Source: CAZYZQ01 sp964652075
Lineage (GTDB): Bacteria > Bacillota > Clostridia > Oscillospirales > Oscillospiraceae
Assembly (NCBI GenBank): GCA_964652075.1
Contig: CAZYZQ010000010.1
Coordinates: 1-28,158 of the forward strand
DNA: 28,158 bases
Direction: 5' to 3'
Part shown: positions 7,612 to 14,858 of the stretch, piece by piece
How the letters are laid out: every line of letters starts with the position of its first letter
How positions within the stretch are numbered: the first letter of the stretch is position 1
Notes under the pieces: model-generated
The model's database searches: none
Told to the model about the DNA's origin: nothing
The model's input: the letters and a program-made list of their open reading frames with translations, nothing else
Program-made: the position numbers and the translations under genes

Positions 7612-8073
7612 TTATGAGGCCTTTCTGGTGGGATGAAGAATATATTTTTGACTTGGGTATCCCAGCTCTTCAATGAGGGCGTCTTCGACAAATCCATACT
7701 TCTCATAAAGCGCCCTCGGCGCGAGCCCTTTTTCGTCGTCCGCGCGAAACGTGCTGACAGAGATATCCTCGCTCCTGTCTAAATTCAGAAGCGCTTCATC
7801 CATCAGCATCGAAGCGATGCCGCAGCGCCGGTGATCCGGGCAGACGCCAAGGCAACAGATCATATTGTGTCCTCTGGAGAAAAGCATGACGCCTGCAATC
7901 TCGCCGCTGACCTTAACACAGATGGCCTGCCGCTTGCCCATGAATTTGAGAACGGTTGCTCTGTGCTCGTCCATACTCTCCTGCGTCTCCAAGCCGGGAA
8001 AGTTCCAGCGGATTTGCTTTACCAGCTTCATCCAGTTTTCAATATCTTCAGGTACACCATAAGACAGCTGCAT
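7612..8073 (-). CDS. GNAT family N-acetyltransferase
   Basis: The 153-residue product has the GNAT fold. The central strand GVMLFSRGHNMICCLGVCP leads to the acetyl-CoA pyrophosphate loop DHRRCGIASMLMDEAL, and ALYEKYGFVED is the usual C-terminal helix and strand. The substrate cannot be read from the sequence. ATG 8073 was chosen over an upstream in-frame start because AAAGGGAG lies about eight bases before it and the family starts with a short strand such as MQLSYGV. It stands alone, with terminator-like hairpins on both sides. Confidence 0.85.
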   Translation of the reverse strand: MQLSYGVPEDIENWMKLVKQIRWNFPGLETQESMDEHRATVLKFMGKRQAICVKVSGEIAGVMLFSRGHNMICCLGVCPDHRRCGIASMLMDEALLNLDRSEDISVSTFRADDEKGLAPRALYEKYGFVEDALIEELGYPSQKYILHPTRKAS

Positions 8074-8152
8074 GATGTTACTCCCTTTTGTTCTAAACCA
8101 TTCGCACATATTTTACCATTTCCCCTCGTTACAAAACGCAGGCTAAGTCAAG

Positions 8153-8184
8153 CGGCCCACGGAGCAATCCGTGAGCCGTTTTTT
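8153..8184. terminator. Hairpin with T6 between the GNAT and NifX-like genes
   Basis: CGGC-C-CACGGA (8153-8163), loop GCAA, TCCGTG-A-GCCG (8168-8178), then TTTTTT (8179-8184). The T-run is on the plus strand, yet both neighbours read on the minus strand. The stem may still end the long minus-strand operon, or stop antisense read-through. Confidence 0.6.
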
Positions 8185-8193
8185 CTCAGCCGG

Positions 8194-8592
8194 TCAATGG
8201 CAGCTGTGGCCGCCGCAGCCGTGCTTATTTTCACCGCAGGTATGGCCCTCGCCGTGCGCATGGTGACTGCACTGCACGTCTGGGTTATAGGCAAGGCCTC
8301 CCGCGAGCAGTGCCTGCACCGCCTCGTCCGCGTCGCCGGACACGCCGCCGTAGAGCTGGATGCCCGCCTCGGCCAGCGCCGTCTGCGCGCCGCCGCCAAT
8401 GCCGCCGCAGATCAGCGTATCAACGCCCTGCCCGGTCAAAAAGCCCGCGAGCGCACCATGCCCGCTGCCCGCCGCGCTGACAACCCGGCTGTCCGTCACC
8501 GCGCCGTCCGTCACGTCATAGATCTTAAACTGCTCCGTGTGGCCAAAATGCTGAAAAATCTGGCCATCCGCATACGTTACTGCAATTTTCAT
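8194..8592 (-). CDS. NifX/NifB-type iron-molybdenum cluster-binding domain protein
   Basis: The 132-residue protein begins MKIAVTYADGQIFQHFGHTEQF. It contains VDTLICGGIGGGAQTALAEAGI, typical of the dinitrogenase Fe-Mo cofactor biosynthesis domain. Stand-alone versions occur in many anaerobes that do not fix nitrogen, and their cargo is uncertain. A C-terminal tail rich in His and Cys (CSHHAHGEGHTCGENKHGCG) probably binds metal. Its ATG overlaps the stop of the M23 gene as ATGA, implying translational coupling. No nif genes are in view, so a role in nitrogen fixation is not supported here. Confidence 0.82.
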   Translation of the reverse strand: MKIAVTYADGQIFQHFGHTEQFKIYDVTDGAVTDSRVVSAAGSGHGALAGFLTGQGVDTLICGGIGGGAQTALAEAGIQLYGGVSGDADEAVQALLAGGLAYNPDVQCSHHAHGEGHTCGENKHGCGGHSCH

Positions 8593-9617
8593 GTCAAAGC
8601 ATCCTTCCTGTCCTGCGTTTTGCTATCATCATAGCCCGGATCCCTGAAAAAAGCAAGCGGTTTTTCACAGGACGGCAGCGTCTGCCGGTCCAGATTCAGA
8701 TATGGATATACCCGCTCCCAGCTTCCGTCCTCCGTCTTCCGCAGGGAGCTTTGGTGGCCGCGCAGCAGCTCAATGATGTCGTATACATCGATCCAGATCT
8801 CACTGTTGCACTCCTTCTGGCTCTCATCGAAAATCAGCTGCAGGCCGAAATGCAGGTGTACCGTCTCGATGTTATTCGTATTCTCATGGGTGGAGTAGCC
8901 CGTGCGGCCCATAAATCCCAAAAGATCTCCGGCCTGCACCGTGTCGCCCTCCTGCAGCCCCGGCGCAAAGGGCGCGTCCTTTTTCAGATGGGCATAATAA
9001 TAGTAGCGCTTTTTGTCAAAGGAGCGGATGCCGACGCGCCAGCCGCCGTACTGGTTCCAGCCCAGCGCCTCCACCGTGCCGCCCTCCACGGCCACAATTG
9101 GCGTGCCGAGCGATCCCATCAGATCGTTTCCCAGATGCCGCCGCGCAAAGCCGTAGCTTCGCCCCACGCCAAAGTCCTCATAGTGCGAAAACCCGTATCC
9201 CGCGGCGATCGGCGAAAACGCCTTGAGGCCATACTGCGGCGCCCATTCCCGGCTGCCGTCCTCGCGCGTCACCTCAATCGCGTAATTGCCCAGCAGGCCG
9301 CCCAGCACCGCACCGTAGGCCTGCTGATAGTAGCGGAAGGTTCGGTTTGGCTCGATTCCCTCGCGCAGCGCCTGCGCCGCCGCATCGACCTCCTTTGGTG
9401 AAAATTTCCCGGAACCCTTGCGCGTCGCCGCCAGCGCGAGGATATCAATCCAGCTGACCGGCTGCTCCTGCTGTTGGCTCTCGATATCCAGCTCCATGGC
9501 CCGCCGCATCGCCGCAGCGCTCACATCAAAGTCCACCCATTTGATTGTCTCCGCTCCCGACGCCGAAAGCGTCAGCAGCGCCAGTGCCAATATCAGACAA
9601 ACAAGCCGCTTTTTCAT
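8589..9617 (-). CDS. Secreted M23-family peptidase (LytM-like)
   Basis: Cell-envelope protein expected to cleave or bind peptidoglycan peptides. The 342-residue product starts MKKRLVCLILALALLTLSASG, a clear signal peptide. A helical region of about 130 residues precedes the LytM domain. The zinc ligands are visible as RHLGNDLMG (H-x3-D, near residue 162) and HLHFG (H-x-H, near residue 253), so the site looks intact. ATG 9617 is preferred, with GAGGTG seven bases upstream, over an open-frame start five codons earlier. It lies between an anti-sigma factor and the NifX-like gene in one minus-strand run, which hints at envelope-stress control. Confidence 0.85.
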   Translation of the reverse strand: MKKRLVCLILALALLTLSASGAETIKWVDFDVSAAAMRRAMELDIESQQQEQPVSWIDILALAATRKGSGKFSPKEVDAAAQALREGIEPNRTFRYYQQAYGAVLGGLLGNYAIEVTREDGSREWAPQYGLKAFSPIAAGYGFSHYEDFGVGRSYGFARRHLGNDLMGSLGTPIVAVEGGTVEALGWNQYGGWRVGIRSFDKKRYYYYAHLKKDAPFAPGLQEGDTVQAGDLLGFMGRTGYSTHENTNNIETVHLHFGLQLIFDESQKECNSEIWIDVYDIIELLRGHQSSLRKTEDGSWERVYPYLNLDRQTLPSCEKPLAFFRDPGYDDSKTQDRKDALT

Positions 9618-9668
9618 CCAAACACACCTCACGGCTAGTCTGTGAAAAAGCGGCCTGTTTCATGCGCG

Positions 9669-10487
9669 TTACGGCATCACCGTGACCTGCGCCGTGGCGT
9701 CATCGCTGCAATTTTCTTCAAAGTTTGTGTACATACTGTGCGTCGTCTCGTAGGTTGCAACCAGTTCCCGCGCCTCTGCAACCGTCATGTAATAGACTAG
9801 GTTGTCGCCGTCCATCTCGTATGTCCGGCTCTCCAGCTCCTCAATCGGCAGGCTGTCAGAATAGTTGTATATTTCGACGTACGCACAGATCACTCCTTCG
9901 GCGCTCGTCGGCGCACTCTCCGGCTCTGCGGGCGCCTCAGAAGGCTCCGGCGCAGGCGCCTCCGGCTCCTCGACGGGAGCGGCTTCATCCGCTTCCGCCA
10001 GCTCCATGGGCGTCTCTTCGTCCGCCACATCGTCCTCAAATTCCGGCTCCGGCACATCGGTACTCTGCGAAGCCATGAGCATGGCCTCCGGCAGCTCCTC
10101 CTCCGCGTCCGCAGCGCGCGCTTCCACATTGTACTCCGTGCTGTCAGCCTTCTCCTGTTTTGCCTGCTTGTTCAAAAACGGCAGCTTCCCGTAGGCCACC
10201 AACAGGACCAGTACCGCAGCCGCGGCGCCGATCAGCGTACCGGGGCCGACGAAAAAGCGGCGCTTCTTTTTGCTGTAGAGCGAGGTCATCACACCGTCCG
10301 CCACTCTGGCAGGCGGTTCCTCCTCCAGCCCCGCCAGCTCCTCCTGCATCAGCCGCAGGTTTTCCAGCTCGCGGCGGCAGGCCGGGCAGCTATCCAGATG
10401 CGTCCGCAGCGCGTCGGCCTCCTCCTCGGTCAGTTCTCCGTCAATCCACGCAGAGAGCAGCGGTCTGAACTTTTCTTCACACGCCAT
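9669..10487 (-). CDS. Membrane anti-sigma factor with zinc finger
   Basis: The 272-residue product has an N-terminal anti-sigma zinc-finger (ZAS) domain with C3, H30, C34 and C37 (HLDSCPACRR). One membrane segment lies at about residues 79-99. An extracytoplasmic part follows, with a long acidic and proline-rich stretch and a C-terminal domain of about 75 residues that I do not recognise. It should hold the adjacent ECF sigma factor at the membrane until a signal arrives. ATG 10487 has AAGGAGGG eight bases upstream; GTG 10490 is a possible alternative. It overlaps the sigma gene by 11 bases. Confidence 0.87.
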   Translation of the reverse strand: MACEEKFRPLLSAWIDGELTEEEADALRTHLDSCPACRRELENLRLMQEELAGLEEEPPARVADGVMTSLYSKKKRRFFVGPGTLIGAAAAVLVLLVAYGKLPFLNKQAKQEKADSTEYNVEARAADAEEELPEAMLMASQSTDVPEPEFEDDVADEETPMELAEADEAAPVEEPEAPAPEPSEAPAEPESAPTSAEGVICAYVEIYNYSDSLPIEELESRTYEMDGDNLVYYMTVAEARELVATYETTHSMYTNFEENCSDDATAQVTVMP

Positions 10488-11097
10488 CACGCATCCCTCC
10501 TTGCATATGTATAGACGAATTTTGCCCGGGCTGGTTCCCGATTTTCTGTAAATTCAAACGCAGCTTCGCCCGTGCCCGGGACAGGCGGGATTTCACCGTA
10601 CCGACCTTACATTCCAGAATCTCCGCAATCTGGCTGTAGTCCAGCCCGTCGATCACACGCAGCGTCAGGATCTGCCGGTACTCCACCTCAAGCGCATCCA
10701 TGGCGCGCGCCAGCTCGCGCAGCTGTTCGCGGCGGAGCAAAAGCTGCTCCGGTTCCGGTTCGCCGGAAGGCGGATCATAGGCTGTCTCCTCGTCGTCCCG
10801 GTCAAGGAACACAAGACTGACCGTCCTGCGCCGCTTCTGATGCCGCAGGAAGTCAATGCAGATATTGGATGCCAGTCTATACAGCCATGTGGAAAAGCTG
10901 CACTCCTCCTTGAAAAACGGCAGCGAGCGCCACGCCTTTAAGAACACGTCCTGTGTCAGATCCGCCGCGTCCTCCCGGTCGCCGACCATGCGCAGCGCGA
11001 GGTTGTAGATAGGCTTCTGATACTGCTGCAAAAGCTGGGAAAACGCGTCGCGCTCCCCCTTCGCCGCCCGCTGCACCAGCGTATTCTCGTCCTGCAA
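10477..11097 (-). CDS. ECF-type RNA polymerase sigma factor
   Basis: Group 4 sigma factor of 206 residues. Region 2 is YNLALRMVGDREDAADLTQDVFLKAWRSL and onward through WLYRLASNICIDFLRHQKRRR. A linker follows, then region 4 with YRQILTLRVIDGLDYSQIAEILECKVGTVKSRLSRARAKLR. Directing transcription with its anti-sigma partner is the expected role. I chose TTG 11095-11097: GAGGTG (11104-11109) lies six bases upstream and the product then starts QDENTLVQRAAKGERDAF, as sigma-W-like factors do. That ribosome-binding site overlaps the dus stop codon, so the two genes are probably coupled. An open-frame ATG 120 bases upstream lies inside dus and adds non-conserved sequence. Confidence 0.9.
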   Translation of the reverse strand: MQDENTLVQRAAKGERDAFSQLLQQYQKPIYNLALRMVGDREDAADLTQDVFLKAWRSLPFFKEECSFSTWLYRLASNICIDFLRHQKRRRTVSLVFLDRDDEETAYDPPSGEPEPEQLLLRREQLRELARAMDALEVEYRQILTLRVIDGLDYSQIAEILECKVGTVKSRLSRARAKLRLNLQKIGNQPGQNSSIHMQGGMRDGV

Positions 11098-11102
11098 AAT
11101 TC

Positions 11103-12056
11103 TCACCTCAAATCGTTCTGTATCCCCTTGACAATCCGATGTACGCCCTCCATGGTCGAAACATCTGAAATCTGTGTCTTCCAGTACCCGCTGTGCGCCA
11201 CGCCGCGCAGGTACCACGCCAGCTGCTTGCGCGCCTCAAGGCACGCGATGTATTCGCCCTTGTCCTGTGCGGCCAGTTCAATCTGACGCTCCGCCAGCGC
11301 AACCCGCTCGTGCAGCAGCGGGCGCTGCGGGGCAGGCTCGCCGCGCAGCGCGGCCTGCACCTCCGGAATCAGCCACGGATTTCCAAACACGCCGCGCCCC
11401 AGCATCACGCCGTCCGCCCCCGTGCGGCGCAGGCAGCGCACCGCCGCCTCTCCGGAGACGATGTCCCCATTCGCAATCACAGGGATTCCCACAGCCTGCT
11501 TGACCTTTGTGATGTAATCCCAGTCCGCGACGCCGGAATAGAGCATCGACTTTGTCCGCGCATGGACGGCGATGGCGTCCGCGCCCGCATCCTCCAGACG
11601 CTTGGCAAACTCCACCACGTTGATGCAGCCACGGTCCCAGCCGAGGCGGCACTTCACCGTCACAGGTACGGGTACGGCGCGCTTCACCGCTTCCACAATG
11701 CGCGCGGCCAGCGCCGGGTCACGCATCAGGCCGCTGCCGTCGCCGTTATTCGCGACCTTGGGAACCGGGCAGCCCATATTGATATCCAAAAAGTCGCAGC
11801 CGGCGTGCGCCAGCGCCAGCTCGGCCGCGCGCGCCATGATCTCAGGGTCATTTCCAAAGATCTGCGCGCCCACCACGCTTCCCGCGTTTTTTCGCAGCAG
11901 GCCGACGCTTTTGCGGTCCTGATAGACCAGCGCGCGGGAGGAGACCATCTCCGTCACCGTAATATCCGCGCCGAGCTCCGCGCAGATCGTGCGAAACGCC
12001 CAGTCCGTCACGCCTGCCATCGGCGCGAGAATCACGGGCTTGTGCTCAAAGTTCAT
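11103..12056 (-). CDS. dusB: tRNA-dihydrouridine synthase (DusB family)
   Basis: FMN enzyme that reduces uridines in the tRNA D-loop. The 317-residue product has the TIM-barrel motifs in order. These are LAPMAGVTDWAFR, the catalytic-Cys loop DINMGCPVPKV, VKCRLGWD, AVHARTK, IPVIANGDI and GVMLGRGVFGNPWL. Length and start are typical; AGGAGG lies just before ATG 12056. It heads or follows the small membrane protein in the minus-strand run and overlaps the ribosome-binding site of the sigma gene. A dus gene beside a sigma factor looks positional, not functional. Confidence 0.93.
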   Translation of the reverse strand: MNFEHKPVILAPMAGVTDWAFRTICAELGADITVTEMVSSRALVYQDRKSVGLLRKNAGSVVGAQIFGNDPEIMARAAELALAHAGCDFLDINMGCPVPKVANNGDGSGLMRDPALAARIVEAVKRAVPVPVTVKCRLGWDRGCINVVEFAKRLEDAGADAIAVHARTKSMLYSGVADWDYITKVKQAVGIPVIANGDIVSGEAAVRCLRRTGADGVMLGRGVFGNPWLIPEVQAALRGEPAPQRPLLHERVALAERQIELAAQDKGEYIACLEARKQLAWYLRGVAHSGYWKTQISDVSTMEGVHRIVKGIQNDLR

Positions 12057-12098
12057 AGTTGCCTCCTGACCGTTTTTTCGTCAGTCGGCTTTATGATA

Positions 12099-12356
12099 TC
12101 ATATTTTCACGAATTGGGCAACCAGCAGAATGGCCGCCCAGACGCCGCTTGCCAGCAGCGCACCCAGCAGCCCCCAAAGCACCCGCCGTCCGCCGGTTGG
12201 CGCGGACGAGGCAGCCCTTGCCGCCTCCTGTAACAGATCCTGCTCACTGACACCCTCCTGCGCGCCGTCGCGCAGAATGAAAATTGCCTGTTCAAACAGC
12301 TGCCGCTCCTGCGGCCGGACGAGCACCACCTGTTTTGAAACGCCTTTTACCATCAT
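12099..12356 (-). CDS. Small C-terminally anchored membrane protein, function unknown
   Basis: The 85-residue product starts MMVKGVSKQVVLVRPQERQLFEQAIFIL, a basic segment followed by a helical one. It ends in one hydrophobic helix (LWGLLGALLASGVWAAILLVAQFV). ATG 12356 has AAAGGAGG six bases upstream, which decides the start over a longer open frame. I do not recognise a named family. It precedes dus by 42 bases, probably in the same transcript. Confidence that it is real is good because of its ribosome-binding site and coding context. Confidence 0.75.
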   Translation of the reverse strand: MMVKGVSKQVVLVRPQERQLFEQAIFILRDGAQEGVSEQDLLQEAARAASSAPTGGRRVLWGLLGALLASGVWAAILLVAQFVKI

Positions 12357-12417
12357 GAATTCCTCCTTTTTCTGAAGAGCATTCCCGGATTTTACCGGGA
12401 ATAAACCAATGCATGGC

Positions 12418-12446
12418 TTGTAAACAAAGATCATCCATGCTAAAAT
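12418..12446 (+). promoter_or_regulatory. Promoter of the MBL hydrolase/AlkZ-like operon
   Basis: TTGTAA (12418-12423), a 17-bp spacer and TAAAAT (12441-12446) on the plus strand, about 70 bases upstream of the start. Confidence 0.65.
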
Positions 12447-12449
12447 ATA

Positions 12450-12494
12450 GGCAACACCGCACAAATCGCTCTTGCCGAACTGTGCGGTATTGCC
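12450..12494 (+). promoter_or_regulatory. Leader stem-loop at the 5' end of the MBL transcript
   Basis: Arms 12450-12463 and 12481-12494 pair over 14 bp with one mismatch around a 17-base loop. The stem starts about four bases after the -10 box and ends 23 bases before the start codon, so the mRNA would begin with this hairpin. It could stabilise the 5' end or be a dyad operator in DNA. Confidence 0.55.
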
Positions 12495-12517
12495 GAAAGA
12501 AAAACGGAGGTTCTCTT

Positions 12518-13207
12518 ATGGATATGCAATTTGAGACAAAACTGGTGCAGCTGACCGACTCCATCTGGGCCATCGATCAGGAGATGGTACGCGCCTATAT
12601 CGTTGTCGGCACGGAGCGCGCCCTTGTGCTGGACTTCGGCGTCTGCCCCTGCGAGTTCCTGTCGCTTGTCCGGCAGGTCACATCTCTGCCGCTTGTTGCC
12701 GTGCTGACGCACGCCGACGGCGACCATACCGCGAACATCGGCTGCTTTGACGAGGTGCTCCTGCACCCGGCGGAGATACCGCTGCTTGGGGGCTATACCG
12801 GCACCTGTACGCCCATTGAGGAGCGCGATATCATTGACCTTGGCGGACGCTCCCTGCTGGTGCTGCACCTGCCCGGCCACACGCCCGGCTCCATTGCGCT
12901 GCTCGACACCGCCTCCGGCGAGCTGCTTTCCGGCGACACCGTCTCACACACGGCGCTCTATCTCTTCGGGCGCGGCCGCTGCATCACGGACTACCGCGAC
13001 TCGCTCGAACGCCTTGCCCGTTTCCCTGTCCAGACCATCTGGCCCGCGCACGGCCCGGCCCCCGTCGCACCGGACGCCATCGACGGCCTGCTTGCGCTGA
13101 CCGAGTCCGTGATGCGCGGCGAAGTGGCGGGCCAGCCCAACGGCCAGGCACATATGCCGGAACGCGTAAAGCTGTACGTGGAAGGCGATTGCAGCTTCTA
13201 TTTCTGA
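12518..13207 (+). CDS. Metallo-beta-lactamase-fold hydrolase
   Basis: The 229-residue product has the MBL fold with LTHADGDHTANIG (an H-x-D-x-D-H variant of HxHxDH), LHLPGHTPGSIAL, LLSGDTVS and WPAHGPAP, which supply the metal ligands. It resembles glyoxalase II-like hydrolases. The substrate is unknown. ATG 12518 has CGGAGG seven bases upstream and was chosen over an open-frame start at 12413 that lies before the promoter. The AlkZ-like gene starts four bases after its stop, so both share a transcript. Confidence 0.88.
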   Translation: MDMQFETKLVQLTDSIWAIDQEMVRAYIVVGTERALVLDFGVCPCEFLSLVRQVTSLPLVAVLTHADGDHTANIGCFDEVLLHPAEIPLLGGYTGTCTPIEERDIIDLGGRSLLVLHLPGHTPGSIALLDTASGELLSGDTVSHTALYLFGRGRCITDYRDSLERLARFPVQTIWPAHGPAPVAPDAIDGLLALTESVMRGEVAGQPNGQAHMPERVKLYVEGDCSFYF

Positions 13208-13211
13208 CCCT

Positions 13212-14261
13212 ATGACACAGGAAGAAATCTGCCTGCGCCGTCTGGCCGGGCAGGCGCTGCTGGCACCGGTCGAGGCAGGAGCCGCCGCGCAGCAGCTGCT
13301 CGGCTTTCAGGCGCAGTTTTTCGCCAACGCGCTGCACGCACTGCGCATTCGCAGCCGCAAGCTTGACCCGGAGCAGGTGCGCGTGCAGTTTGTCAAAAAC
13401 TGGACGCTGCGCGACACCATGCACCTGTTTCCCGCGGTGGATTTGCCACTGTACCTGCCGAAGGCCATTTATCGCAGCCGCGACTGGAGCCTGCCCTGCT
13501 TCTGGAACCAGCGCTCCGACTGGGCGCTGACGCCGGCGCGGCAGGACTTCCTGTCGGAGGTGATTCTCTCGACCCTCGCATCCGGCCCGCAGACGCGTGA
13601 CGCGCTGAAATCGCACTGCCGTGCGGCGGGGATGACGGACGCGGAGGAGGGCAGCATGTTCCACCCATGGGGCGGCGGGATCCGCCAGCTCTGCGAGCGG
13701 GGCTTTGTCTACTATCTGGCGCAGGAGGAGAAGGTCTTCTGCCTGACGCCGCCTGTCGCGCCGCCGGAGGAAAACGCCGCCGCGCTGGCCCGCGCGGAGC
13801 GCTATTTCCGCTTCTATGGCCCGGCCAGCATCCACGATGCGATGTACTTCTTCCGCGCAACAAAGGCGCAGGTTCTGCGCTGGCTTGCCGCCCTTCCCGT
13901 CCGGGAGACAGCGCTGGGCGGAACCTCCTATTTTTATCTGGAAACCGGAACAGGCTGCACGGCCCCCGAACCGTCCTGCCTGTTCCTCGCCGGCTTTGAC
14001 CCGCTGCTGCTCGGCTACGAGAAGAAGGAGAGCCTGATTCTCGCGCCGGAGCATCTGCGTAGCGTCTTCAATCTGGCCGGGATCGTCGCACCGACGGTGC
14101 TGCTGGACGGGCGCGTCGCCGGGACATGGAAAAAGCGCGGCCGCAAACTCACGGTCACGCTTTTCGATGCGCCGGACGGCCGCGCGCGGCGCGCCATGCA
14201 GGACTGTGCCGATACGCTCTGGGACGATCTTTCCGGTCTTGAGCTCCTCAGTTCAGCGTAA
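13212..14261 (+). CDS. AlkZ-like DNA glycosylase (winged-helix, HTH_42 family)
   Basis: The 349-residue product matches the family of E. coli YcaQ and Streptomyces AlkZ, which unhook interstrand crosslinks or remove bulky alkylated bases. The catalytic QxQ motif is visible as Q33-A-Q35 in GFQAQFFANALHALRIR. The C-terminal signature FDPLLLGYEKKE is also present. The middle has winged-helix-like segments. ATG 13212 has no clear ribosome-binding site of its own and probably relies on coupling with the MBL gene four bases upstream. Its 3' end overlaps the converging deaminase gene by 14 bases. Confidence 0.82.
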   Translation: MTQEEICLRRLAGQALLAPVEAGAAAQQLLGFQAQFFANALHALRIRSRKLDPEQVRVQFVKNWTLRDTMHLFPAVDLPLYLPKAIYRSRDWSLPCFWNQRSDWALTPARQDFLSEVILSTLASGPQTRDALKSHCRAAGMTDAEEGSMFHPWGGGIRQLCERGFVYYLAQEEKVFCLTPPVAPPEENAAALARAERYFRFYGPASIHDAMYFFRATKAQVLRWLAALPVRETALGGTSYFYLETGTGCTAPEPSCLFLAGFDPLLLGYEKKESLILAPEHLRSVFNLAGIVAPTVLLDGRVAGTWKKRGRKLTVTLFDAPDGRARRAMQDCADTLWDDLSGLELLSSA

Positions 14262-14730
14262 AGATCGTATCGTCGTCCGTAATCCAATCGGCGACGTCCA
14301 CAATCCGGTACTGCTCCTTGGTCTGGCGGATCACCATCCGGGCAATGCCCGCGTTGATGATGATCCGGCGGCACATGGAGCAGGAGTCCGCATCATGGAT
14401 CAAATTCCCGGTCGCGGCCTCAATGCCGACAAGGTACATGGTGCCGCCGATGCACTCGCTGCGCGCGGCTGAGATGACGGCGTTCGCCTCCGCGTGGACA
14501 CTGCGGCACAGCTCGTAGCGCTCGCCGCTCGGGATGCCGAGTCTCTGTCGCACACAGTAGCCCAGCTCGTCACAGTTTGCCCGGCCGCGCGGCGCGCCGT
14601 TATAGCCGGTGGAGACAATCTCGTCGTTGCGGACAATGATCGCGCCGTATTTCCGGCGGCGGCAGGTGGAGCGCTCGATCACCGTCTGCGCGATATCCAG
14701 ATAGTAGTTCTCTTTGTCAATACGTGCCAT
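14248..14730 (-). CDS. dCMP deaminase family protein (ComEB-like)
   Basis: Zinc-dependent cytidine/deoxycytidylate deaminase fold in 160 residues. The catalytic motif is SVHAEANAVISAA and the second zinc motif is DSCSMCRR (C-x2-C), with STGYNGAPRG as a substrate loop. dCMP deaminases make dUMP for thymidylate synthesis. ATG 14730 was chosen because a GGAGAGGG stretch precedes it and the family starts MxRxDKxxYYxxIA; the longer frame starts inside the promoter region. It has a strong promoter and overlaps the AlkZ-like gene tail to tail. Confidence 0.92.
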   Translation of the reverse strand: MARIDKENYYLDIAQTVIERSTCRRRKYGAIIVRNDEIVSTGYNGAPRGRANCDELGYCVRQRLGIPSGERYELCRSVHAEANAVISAARSECIGGTMYLVGIEAATGNLIHDADSCSMCRRIIINAGIARMVIRQTKEQYRIVDVADWITDDDTIFTLN

Positions 14731-14758
14731 ACCGCACCCTCTCCCTTGTTTTTTCCCC

Positions 14759-14787
14759 ATTATACTCTATTTTTTTGCAGGATACAA
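14759..14787 (-). promoter_or_regulatory. Sigma-A promoter of the deaminase gene
   Basis: Minus-strand TTGTAT (14782-14787), a 17-bp spacer and perfect TATAAT (14759-14764). Confidence 0.8.
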
Positions 14788-14858
14788 TCTGCTTTTCAAC
14801 TTGGCTGTTTCTTTTTTTCAGATCATCTGCTATACTGGCAGAAAGGAGGTGCTGCGCC

